From contig NC_044916.1 of the NCBI RefSeq assembly GCF_003576645.1, positions 5,309,347-5,373,346 of the forward strand: a stretch of DNA of 64,000 nucleotides, in the 5' to 3' direction. The notes below the pieces were generated by a model. That model made no database searches, had not been told where the DNA came from, and saw nothing but the letters and a program-made list of their open reading frames with translations. Below, in pieces: positions 48,001 through 57,509 of the stretch (the stretch's first letter is position 1; every line of letters starts with the position of its first letter). The stretch comes from Ipomoea triloba. Lineage: Eukaryota; Streptophyta; Magnoliopsida; Solanales; Convolvulaceae. The translations under genes and the position numbers were made by a program.

Positions 48001-51000
48001 ACTGTGAGTCTCTACTCTCTAATTTGAAACACCAGACTTAGAACAGGTACAGTTTCTTTCTCTTTTGTTGTTTGAAAGCTATTTTAAACTCTATTCTCAA
48101 AAAAATTGGCCTTTCTTCTTGATCCATTTGGAGCCTTGATGATTTTTAAATGGGAAGCCAACTACATTACGGGAGTGATTTGGAAACTTTTACTGGTATT
48201 CAGTTAGAGCATTTTCACTATGCATGAATAGAAATGTCATAAGTGTGATATGTGAATTAACTTTCCAAGAAAATTTTACTACAGATTATTATTGCATGAC
48301 AATGTCCAAGAACTTACCTACGAACATCATCTGGATCATCAGAATAAGTTATGGCAAAGAGGCAATATTCATACCACAAACCGACAGAGAATGGTGTTAA
48401 CTCAACTGCCTGCTCAAAGGTTTCAACAGCCTTATCAGCATTACATAGCCGGGCCTTGTGATAAGCATATCGCTTCCAATACCAGTGACATAATGGGAAC
48501 TTCGACAAAAGGGAGTCATAAGCCAAAGAAATCATATCTATGTCATCCTGAAAGAATTTCAAGAGCAGATTTCACTTGCACCATCCATGAAACCTCAAAA
48601 TAGAGTTGAATATTATATGCACCATCCTCACCCTCCTTTCTCCCTCATACACAAAAAAGCTAATGCACATAGCGAAAGCTTCTCAAAGACTGTAATATCA
48701 CAAAGAAGTATAGACATAAATACTATCCAAGCACTTTTCCAAAGAAAAATTTTATATTTTTAATGGTAAAATATTAATTTCAGAGGAAGTTGATGACCTA
48801 CTAAGCGCTCTACAATTACTATCACTGCACCAAAATAGATATCAGTAATTTTTGTGCACTATCTTGGTGCAGTTGTAATGATAAATACATATCATTATTT
48901 ATTCCAAATTTCATAAAGAAAACTGGCCTCCGAAAGCTAACATAAATGAAAAACAAAGAGTCCAACTACATCAAAGCCCATTGATTCAGCAAATGTCAGA
49001 AAGTGGTATCCTTGAAAGACTTCTGCTTCAGTAAACAAAGAAATGGAAAAAGAACTAATATCCCAAAGAACGGTCTGATACGGTCATTTTTACCTTTTTC
49101 ATGAATATATAGCATTTCATTCAACAAGGTCTTCATCATTTTTCTGTTCTCAAACTCCCAAAATTTAATACTAACATTTCTTTGTATACATCAGAAGAAA
49201 ACACAAGATAGAAAATTACATAAACCTAGACCACTCCTACCATATCAGCAAAAAAGAGAAGGTTAATCCTGTTAGGAGGGTCAAAAATATGAAGACCATA
49301 CAATAGGTGCTCATGAAACAAACCCTCTTCCTCAACTGAATGCAGAATGAGGTATTTTCACAATCAATAAACAAACCCTCTCTATAGCTCCAGTACACTT
49401 ACCCAGTGCATAAAAGGTGATCACAATCCTCACTATGCCTCAAACACAAAAACACAGATCACATATTCAACTCTGTTCTGATATGCTTGTGTTATCCAAA
49501 GAGCATTTAAAAATAGACACAGTTTCTGTGAACATGTCATGGAAGATAAATAGAGCGCACAATGAATAGGAAATGAAAACTCCCAACAGGATCAAGTACT
49601 AGGGGCAAAAAAGGCAGGCTTTGCATTGACTGTAAGTCCTCCACAAGGCATGGTAACAGCACTGGGATTTAATATGCTTTACAATAATATTGTCTATCAC
49701 CATTTTCCTTGCTTCAAGATGGGTGATTGTGACATTCCGCTCTTATTTAGGTATAAAAACAAAATTGTTCCCCTTTTGTTTGTCTTTCAAACTAATTTGA
49801 TCTGAATGTCTGGACTCTGGAGTAGCTGTGAATCTAATGTTTCAATTTTTTTTTCTTCAGCTGTGTCTATTTCTCTCAATTTCAGGTTATATTGTTCTTA
49901 AATTCTGAATGTTCTGCAATTTCTACAAATTTGTAAGACCAATTAGTATTATTTTTCATACTTTTTTAAAAACAAGTCAGTTGGTTTCTATCGTCACTTG
50001 TAACCTGTAACATAGTAAACCTCTTACCGAACACATAAACACAAATAAGACACCAAAAATGCCCAATGCATTCTTGGCACAGTTCACACACCATAGTGCA
50101 TGAGACTTCAGTTCTGGACATTTTTGTGTTTAGACTGCTATCATCAACTAAACCAAATTCTCAAAATGCATTTTAATGGCTTCAAACTAATAATTGGTAT
50201 AGAGCACAGTCACCAACTATAAGGCAGAGTATAAGTTCTGTAGAATAGACAACTTACAGGATGAATTTTCTCAATTTCTGTGATCAGTGAGTTCCAAGCA
50301 CCAAAGTCTAGTGAGTCTCCATTAATCAGTTGATGAAGTCTTTCACGGCAGCTATCTACAAAACAAGAAACATAGCTACATTTGTGGCACCAGGCAACCC
50401 CAAAATACGCACACATGTGATACGCCATATGCTCTCCTAAAATTTTGGGTAGAAGTAAATGTACCAGGGAAGTACTGCAGAGATCCCAATATTATGGACA
50501 TTTACATATATCAATAAACATACTTGAGTGTACAATAATTCAAACACATAAATTTAAGTGAATTTTTTAAATGAAAACTAACACTGAAAGAGTGATAGAC
50601 TTTTTCAAAAACAAGCAACTATTCCAGGGTATTTGCACCAAACTTAATCAGGAAAATTTTGATTAATGATTATAGTAACATCAGCTTAGTTAGTGAATTT
50701 ATTCAGAATCAAGGAAAATTATAATCCAGATGACTGTTTATGTTTCCTTTAAAACAAAATTTGCTACTTCTTTAATTTGTTTCAACATTTTTTTTCCTGA
50801 AAAATTGGTCAAAATGAAAAGAACTCTAATACCACTATTGTACTTGTTGGAGATCTGTGATTCAGACAATAATAGGTTTTGAAGAGAAATCAAGTAATCA
50901 ACACATTTACCATAAGAGATCCACCAATTAAGTTTCTGCTGTAGACATTTTCATACACAGAGATATAATTTCATCATTTAAATTATAATTAAAGTCAGGG

Positions 51001-51379
51001 ACATATCCATGTACAAGCATTTACAAACATCCGTTTCTTCAATGAAAACCAAGAATCCAAGAGTGAAAAATTAGTAGGATTATAAACCTGCAACTGATTG
51101 AGCTTCCTCTAAAGCATTTTCCATTACGACATCACCTTGAACTTTCCTACTCTCTGCATTAATAAATTCAAACACGGAGATGCAAACTCGTAAAGATCAC
51201 TGCAAAAGGTTCAAACTTTGGGCATATATCCTCAAATGGCACACCCGCATACACACATAACACTCTAAAACCATAAAGGCGAGATGAAACATCAGAGTTT
51301 AAGTGAGAAAATAGGTAGCTGAGCTTGAACCTTCAGAGAATTGGGGTCTGTTTGCGACATCGGAACTCTGAGAATCCAT
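39079..51379 (-). CDS. PRP39: Pre-mRNA-processing factor 39 homologue (complete, 13 exons, 1165 aa)
   Basis: Nuclear U1 snRNP-associated factor that helps 5' splice-site selection. Exons high to low: 51331-51379, 51088-51153, 50258-50355, 48318-48547, 46268-46435, 45156-45516, 44934-45077, 44456-44608, 44239-44358, 42681-42761, 41783-41932, 39654-41408, 39079-39201; all joined in frame. Residues ~25-560 are half-a-TPR (HAT) repeats (e.g. [61 protein letters not shown] then GARASF). Residues ~565-965 are acidic, Ser-rich and low-complexity. Residues ~969-1125 are strongly Gln/Tyr-rich. The long tail resembles the PRP39-2 type rather than the shorter PRP39-1. The intron between exons 4 and 5 holds the N gap, so coding sequence is unaffected. 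The 78 nt intron 45078-45155 is a multiple of three without stop. Confidence 0.93.
40000..40130 (-). repeat. CAG/CAA-rich coding tract (polyGln)
   Basis: Densest part of the Gln-rich tail of PRP39 (QQQYQLLQQQYQQYQQQ), built of mixed CAG and CAA codons with Tyr spacers; the Gln-rich stretch as a whole spans about 39654-40125. The mixed codons argue for selection at the protein level instead of simple triplet expansion. Open frames on the opposite strand here (e.g. 39746-40171) are shadows. Confidence 0.8.
42305..42525 (+). mobile_element. tRNA-derived SINE in PRP39 intron
   Basis: Head gggggtaaccccaaccaaga, box A atggctaaggatac, box B cacgagtttgaatcccag, body with gccggctagggtcacgg, and an end near ccccaaataaataaga. 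The antisense strand of the host intron carries it. Related in its head to 16555-16802. Confidence 0.8.
46416..46569. repeat. 77 bp tandem duplication across a PRP39 splice acceptor
   Basis: Copy 1 is 46416-46492 and copy 2 is 46493-46569, both starting ccaagcctttttgaaacaat. On the minus strand each holds the acceptor gatag followed by attgtttcaaaaaggcttgg, the first 20 bases of exon 5. The copy nearer the exon is continuous with it; the other is a decoy inside the intron. Confidence 0.9.
46953..47945. other. Assembly gap (993 N) flanked by C runs
   Basis: Bounded by C runs of 10-14 on both sides. It lies in the PRP39 intron 46436-48317. Long stop-free frames across it are artefacts. Confidence 0.98.
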
Positions 51380-52640
51380 GTAAAGCCAGAGAGAATGAGA
51401 GATTACTGACACCGAAACTGGTTCCCCTCGCCGAGAACTAGGATAACTGTGACATCACACTCGATGTACGGAAAGGTAGGCGGTTACAGGTGGCGCTGCA
51501 ACGCCGGAAAAGGAGAGTGTGAACGGAGGAGCATCGGAGCTTGTTGGATTATAATTTTCATTTGATTGGGTTATTGGGGTTTAAGGTCGTAGAGGTCAAG
51601 CCGAAATTATTCGGTAGCAAATCTTGCACTTCTGTATTATTGTACTGAAACTTGTTTTTATTTTATTTTTAAAACTTTTTTTGGGTGGCTATAGAATCGT
51701 AGTCACTACTTTTAAAAAAAAAATAATAATAATAATAAGGTCCAAATCGATCACAATACATAATTTAAAAAATATAATTAGGACATTACATTAAAAAAAA
51801 AATTTTAAAAAGTGCCCTTAAACATATGCAATTTCATATTTTTTTTAGTGTTATTAATTCTGTTACAGTAACATCTGTTCATATATATTTTTCTAAGCTA
51901 CTGAAACTCAATGAGTTAATATCGATCGACCCATTCATGTAGTCTAACCACAAGTTCTCTAGCTATGCAATTTCACTTAATTCATTAATGTCATGTTTGG
52001 TTGGATGGAAAATGGTTTCCAAAAAGTTGAGGAAAATGAAAGATTATAAGTTGTTTGGTTGGATAGAAAATGATTTCCATGGAATTTAACTTTCCAAATA
52101 AGAAGGAAAACAAATTCCTAAGTAGAGTTAAGTATTTTCTTTTTCAAAAAAGGTGGGAAGAAAGTATTAAGTTTTGAACTATTTTACCCTCAACCAAATT
52201 TATTAATTACACATGTATATATTGTCAAACCATTATTATTAAGGGCATATTGGTCTTTATATTCATAATTCATTATCATTCTAAACCTAACCAAATAATG
52301 GAATTCATATTCCCAGTAAAATAATAGAATTCATATTCCCAGTAATTTCTTTTCTACCAACCAAACAGTGGAATCTGTTTTCCTAATAATTTATTTTTTA
52401 TGAAATTTAAATTTTATTTTTTAAAATATTTTCCAGCGAAATGGAATTAATATTCCCAGTAATTTCTTTTCTACCAACCAAATAGTGGAATCTGTTTTCC
52501 TAATAATTTATTTTTTATGAAATTTAATTTTTATTTTTTCAAATATTTTACAGCGAAACTAACGCACTTTAAAATAAAAACTTAAATTCTCCATTTCCCC
52601 CAAATCTCCGCACGCCTAATACGCCTATCATCATCTCCAA
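51380..52640. other. 5' flank of PRP39 and MITE-like repeats
   Basis: 51380-51560 is GC-richer and likely promoter plus leader; no TATA seen. The stretch 52331-52560 is a tandem pair of ~117 bp units (ttcccagtaatttcttttct, accaaccaaacagtgg...). The 52000-52400 region has 'tttggttggatgg' and 'accaaccaaa' in inverted order, typical of a decayed MITE. Confidence 0.5.
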
Positions 52641-52649
52641 AAAGGGTCA

Positions 52650-53510
52650 AAGCCCAAAATGAAGCAAGGTTTTGAACCTAAAATCTCTTGTCTAAACAAA
52701 GAACACTTTACCACTACACCACACATTCCACTTGTTTTATATTTGTTTAATATGTATAGTAATACTTTTCTTTTAAAGTACTAAAGTTTCAAAAAGGAAA
52801 ATGGATTCACAGAATCAGATCATAGAAGGTAAGGATTAACATCCCTCTTTGTTAGATTGCTACTATAGGTGTGTTTCAATTATTAGTCAAATTAAATTAT
52901 CTTGCAAATTTGTCATCTTTTCATTCATCACATAACATCTTAAATAGCATCACAATGTACTAATTTTAAACAAGACACCAAAAGTTTGATAGTCTAAAAA
53001 CACATGTATCCAAACCGTACGTATTAAATACTAATACACAATAATGAAAAAATAATTCATGAATCCAATAAGTAATTGATGATTTCTTGGGCTGAAAATG
53101 GTGTAGAATCTCTTGCACGAATTGAAAACTGTAGTTTGCCCTTAGTTTTTTCACGCTTTATTTCCTATATCATAAGTAAAGAAAATGTTAAGCTATACAA
53201 AACTTATGAGCACAATTACTTTGTTTGGAAAACTAAAATTGCCACTCACATGTAATTTTTAGGGTTGAGTTTCTGTGTAATTTCGTACAAAGAAACAAAA
53301 AAGAGGATACTAAGTCTTATCTTTTGTGATCTGATTTTGTGAATCCATTTTCCTTTTTGAAATGTTAGTACTTTCAAAGAAAAGTACTACTATATATATT
53401 AAACAAATATAAAACAAGTGGGATGTGTGGTGTAGTGGTAGGGTGTCCTTTATTTAGATAAGAGGTATTGGGTTTGAAACCTTGCTTCATTTTGAGCTGA
53501 ATTTTATAGT
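52650..53510. mobile_element. Inverted-repeat element with tRNA-like arms
   Basis: The left arm (~52650-52855) and the reversed right arm (~53305-53510) align over about 200 bp (by eye ~85-90%). Shared blocks are aaaatgaagcaaggtttt, accactacaccacacat, cacttgttttatatttgttt and caaaaaggaaaatggattca. Each arm contains a tRNA-like promoter pair: box A tggtgtagtggtaggg and box B gggtttgaaacc (right arm, plus strand; left arm, minus strand). The interior (~450 bp) has no coding frame. It could be two SINEs in opposite orientation or a true foldback element. Confidence 0.7.
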
Positions 53511-53613
53511 TTTATGCCAAATCACAAAATTGTGACATAGCAATTTCAATGCCACATGGACAGACTTAACGGAAAAAATAAACGGTGTTAAGTATTGTCC
53601 TGACTAAATTGAA

Positions 53614-54157
53614 CAGTTACTAACAGTGATGAATCTGCACAAATTATACAACCTGTACCTGCTGCCCATGATGTTATTATGGTTTATGTGGATGCAGCAG
53701 TTTTCTCAGACCAGGATCAGGCCTTTTTTGGTTGCATGGTATTGGATGGGGATGGAAGCTTCTTGGCAGCCCGAAATGGTTCTTTAAGGTGTTTAAACGA
53801 TGCTCATTTGGCCGAGGCTATGACTGTTAAAGAAGCTCTTTCATGGGTTAAGGAAAGAGATTATACTAAAGTTAAGGTTCTCTCAGATTGTCAGACGGTT
53901 TGCTTATTGTTGAATGGTTCAGGATCTGATTTATCTTACGCTGGATGTGTTATTAGTGCATGTCAAGAATTAAGTCGACACTTTGAAATAGTGTCTTTTG
54001 AGTATATTTCTAGACCAGTGAATAAGTGTGCTCATGCCTTAGCTAGAGCGGCTCGTTCGCAAACTGGTCCGTCTTGTTGGACTTCTTCTATTCCCGATTG
54101 TATTGTTCGATTGATTTAATAATATTGGATGTTGGTTTTCAAAAAAAAAAAAATAGA
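53614..54157 (+). mobile_element. 5'-truncated LINE carrying an RNase H frame
   Basis: Flanked by gactaaattgaa at 53602-53613 and 54158-54169, and ends in a run of A (54141-54153), the marks of L1-type target-primed insertion. Only the last 540 bp are present: the RNase H frame and a short 3' UTR (ttggatgttggttttc). The right flank duplication is followed by a second local copy (54178-54189). Confidence 0.85.
53679..54119 (+). CDS. RNase H-like domain of a LINE (146 aa, intact frame)
   Basis: Plant LINE-type RNase H (RVT_3 family), which degrades RNA in RNA:DNA hybrids. Acidic residues match the fold: Asp in YVDAAV, Glu in LAEAMTVKEAL, Asp in LSDCQTV, and the end motif NKCAHALAR. The frame opens further upstream without a stop to about 53614, so the ATG at 53679 is arbitrary. 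It is the C-terminal end of a former ORF2, with no reverse transcriptase in place, and probably not a cellular gene. Confidence 0.8.
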   Translation: MVYVDAAVFSDQDQAFFGCMVLDGDGSFLAARNGSLRCLNDAHLAEAMTVKEALSWVKERDYTKVKVLSDCQTVCLLLNGSGSDLSYAGCVISACQELSRHFEIVSFEYISRPVNKCAHALARAARSQTGPSCWTSSIPDCIVRLI

Positions 54158-54224
54158 GACTAAATTGAATTAAATAGAGACTAAATTGAACAAAACACTA
54201 TAGTACACGAACCTTACAGGTACT

Positions 54225-54525
54225 TTGGCCCTGTTTGGTAAATAATCAGCCTATCAGCCAATTTTGGCTTATTTGACCACTATTTAGTTGTTTGGTTAAT
54301 AAGCTTTTTGTAATTCCAAAATGCTAAAATTCAAAAGGTTACTCAAATAGTCTTTTCAATTAGCTTTTTGATAAAAGAAATTATACCAACAGCTATCAGC
54401 TAACAGTTAATCTATCAAACAATTTTCTACAATAAACTAATGTTATCAACTAATCATACTTTTTAATCCAAACAGCCAACACAATCCGCTAACAGTCATT
54501 TACCAAACAACAAATTTGACCCTAA
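54225..54525. mobile_element. MITE, hAT-like
   Basis: Left end ggccctgtttggtaaataat; right end gtcatttaccaaacaacaaatttgaccct. Inner blocks (cagcctatcagcc / agctatcagctaac) are also inverted. About 300 bp and no coding frame. Confidence 0.6.
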
Positions 54526-54745
54526 AAAAAAAGTGTTGTTTTCAGTCATTACTGTCAAGCCCACGGGCTACAACACCTATATCTAGAAATATTGACAGAT
54601 GGCAATTGGCGACCTATGACAATGTTACTTGATTGTTAAGTTCTTGGGAGTGCTGTCACCGATCCATCACTCTGAGCTATACTGCTATCTCCTCCCACTA
54701 TCTGACTATCTTCCCCAATTAGTCGGCGAAAACGATACAGAGAAA

Positions 54746-56764
54746 ATGCTGAGTCTTTCTCTATCCTATCCATCCCGCTCCTCTCTCTACAGCAATGGCT
54801 TGCTTTCTTTGAAGTCTCCTCCGCCTTTTCACCGCCCCACACTTTCCCGTTTCTCTTCTCAATCCCCTTCGCTCCAAAGCTCCACCTTTCTTGGCTACAA
54901 ATACAACCCCCTCAGGTAAAAGGTTTTCAAATTTCGTTTTTCTTTATAGCATTCATGGTTTGTGACCTTAGTCTCAGTTAACCTGTTCAAAAAAGTTTTG
55001 ATCTTTAAATGAGAAATTCTTGATTTTTTTTTTTTAAATTTTCTATTTCATATGCATCTGTTTCAGTGTTTCGGTTGATCTCAAGGGAGGGATGAAGAAG
55101 AGACTGAGAAGTGGAGTGGTTTGTTACTCTGCGGCTCTGACCCCTCGAAATCTCCATTGGGTCTGCACTGTCTCCTCTGTGTAAGTAAATATTTTTTTCA
55201 CTGTTTTTGTTATTATTATTTTTACTGTTTGCGCATCCTTTCTTATTTGTAAATGTTTGGCAATAAAAGTATAGCACAGTCTCTGGTCTTCCTTTCAAGC
55301 TGTTATCTTGATCTTGGATATTCTCATTTTCTAATAAAATTTCAATTTTACCATGGTTCACAGCTAAATGTTTTTTTTTAATTGATTCCTACTTTCCCAA
55401 GCTGAAATGATCAGTCTAGAAATTTGGATTGGTCCTAAAGACCCAATGAAAGTATAAATATTTGCTTAGACATAAGACTATATGATGATTCTTTTCCTCC
55501 ATTTTCCTCTGAATCTTCACATGATTACTATGACATTGGGGCTATTTTTAGGTCAATGCTGTTTAGTATAAGTGTCAAGACTTGCATGTTTTATTCTCAC
55601 AATTATTCGATTCTCTTCCTTAGGGTTTTGATGCTTGCCAAGGGAACTTCTATTCACAAATCTTTTCTTGTTCCTTTGTTTGCTTTGCAAGCCCCTTCAA
55701 CTCTCGACTCATGGATCAAGTAAGCCTCTCTCCTTAATTTTTGTGGTTTATCATCATGGTGAGTGCATGCTATTAAATTCCAAGCTTCAATAAACAAATT
55801 GAACGTTGATTTGCAGGGGTGAGTATGGCTTTTGGACAGCATTCTTAGCACTGCTTGTTCGCCTTTTTTTCTTCTTTCCTGGTAAGTTTTATGGTAGTTT
55901 CTGTGCTTTGTTATATTGGTCACTCTTTAAGTAATATAGTATACCCAATCAACATTATTTGAAACATGGAGTTGCCTATTTTAGAAATCTTAGAAATGTC
56001 AGATAGAAATTCCTGGTTTTTTTTTTCTGCTTGTTAACTTAAGACTTGATGAAATGAACACGAGGGCTTCACCCATACTGAGCCTAATATTGAATCTCTT
56101 GTTTTCTGCTTTGGTATTTTATTTCATTTCTTTGACGAGTAAAAATGTTGCAGTATTCATCTTTTTCATAATGAGAAAACCATACGAGGGCAAATCAGTT
56201 AAGAAATTTCAAATTCAAAAGTTAATACTACTAATCTTGTTTCACAAAATAAATCTTATTCCCCTAACATTTCTAGAGGGGAAAATAGAAGGAAAAGAAT
56301 AACAATTAAGAATGTGGCAAATCAGTTGTGTCTTACTGCATTGCATGGAAATTGAACCAAACAAGTGGAAATACCAATTTTGAGTTGTCAAAGATGCTCA
56401 TATTAAAGATACCTGAGATTGGCCATCCAACTTCTTTATTTTCAGGTGAACTGGAACTTCCATTTATTGCATTACTGATGGTAATTGTGTCCCCTTATCA
56501 AGTTTCAAACTTAAGGTTAGTAAAATTCATTTGCTGACTTCATTAGCATTCTAATTTGTTTATATCGATGTTCAATTCCTCTTTATTGCGCTTGGCAGGG
56601 GGACAAAGGAGGGGGTCGTTCTTTCCTTACTGATATCAGCGTATCTAGCTTTCCAGCATTTCTCACGGATTGGAAGCTTGCGAAAAGCATTTGATCAAGG
56701 TTCAATCATTGCAACCCTAGCCATCTTGTGTATTGTTGTTGTACCTTGGTTGCTCTTGATCTGA
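54746..56764 (+). CDS. COR413IM: Cold-regulated 413 inner membrane protein, chloroplastic (complete, 6 exons, 226 aa)
   Basis: Multi-pass protein of the chloroplast inner envelope, induced by cold in Arabidopsis and linked to freezing tolerance. Exons: 54746-54915, 55067-55180, 55624-55719, 55817-55881, 56446-56515, 56599-56764; all GT-AG, frame closes at TGA. Residues 1-~65 are Ser/Leu/Arg-rich, as a transit peptide. The COR413 core follows: WVCTVSSVVLMLAKGTSIHKSF, FWTAFLALLVRLFFFFPGELELPF, IALLMVIVSPYQ, EGVVLSLLISAYLAFQHF and a final hydrophobic segment ending VVVPWLLLI; about five to six membrane spans. Length is typical. It is convergent with the X8 gene at 57510-59804 and 3.4 kb from the PRP39 start. 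Confidence 0.93.
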
Positions 56765-57509
56765 ACTGAATAGAGAAGCATCATGAAATTGGCTTCTCAT
56801 GTAAATTATTGGGCTAATAATATCCATATTTCTTTTAATCTTTGACAATGAGGAGGCATAAAAATCACTATAGTCAGTTCATTTTGTTGGACTCGTTAAA
56901 AGTTACACCTTCACATTCTTGCACGATGCTTTAAACTTTAAGGTTTTATTTATTTATTTATTTTGTATTACACTATTACCGATGCTTGAAAGAATGTCTC
57001 AAGGGTCAAGGGCAGATTGTTAAGAATAAGGATCACAGGGAAAATTGTAAAGTTTCAACCTTGTGGGGGTTTAGAATGATCTTAGTTTAAGATTAGGGTT
57101 AATGGTTCAGCTAATCTTTAAAGGCTTTCTAGCATTGAGTAAGTTTCCCAGTAATGGAGTATTTGTCTTCAGAGCATATGTCGGTTCCCGGGGCAATGTA
57201 CATGACTTCTTTTGCTAAATAAATTGAACTGAGATTTTGTGGTCTAAAATATTTATTAACTGTGGAATTAAAGCTATAAAATGCTGACTACATCAAGATG
57301 CTGTTCTTCACTATCTCCTGGCTTCCTACTGGTGCTAAAAGCCATACAAAGGTGAAAAATAGCAACTGCCTCTTGGTGAAGGGTCATGAGCTCTCGAGCA
57401 TCATGACGATTCCCTCTGCCTCTTAAGAGAGATTATAGTGTGTAGAGGCGCTAAATGAATTGTTGTCTTGTTGCAACTTCAATGGCCAAATCCTTCATTT
57501 ATTCTGACT
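56765..57509. other. Region between two convergent genes
   Basis: Holds the 3' UTRs of COR413IM and of the X8 gene; no further gene seen. Confidence 0.5.

Noticed and set aside
46880..48041. Frames of 348-378 codons across the N gap
   Set aside because: They consist almost wholly of unknown residues.
53679..54119. A host RNase H gene
   Set aside because: The target duplications and A tail show that it is the end of an inserted LINE.
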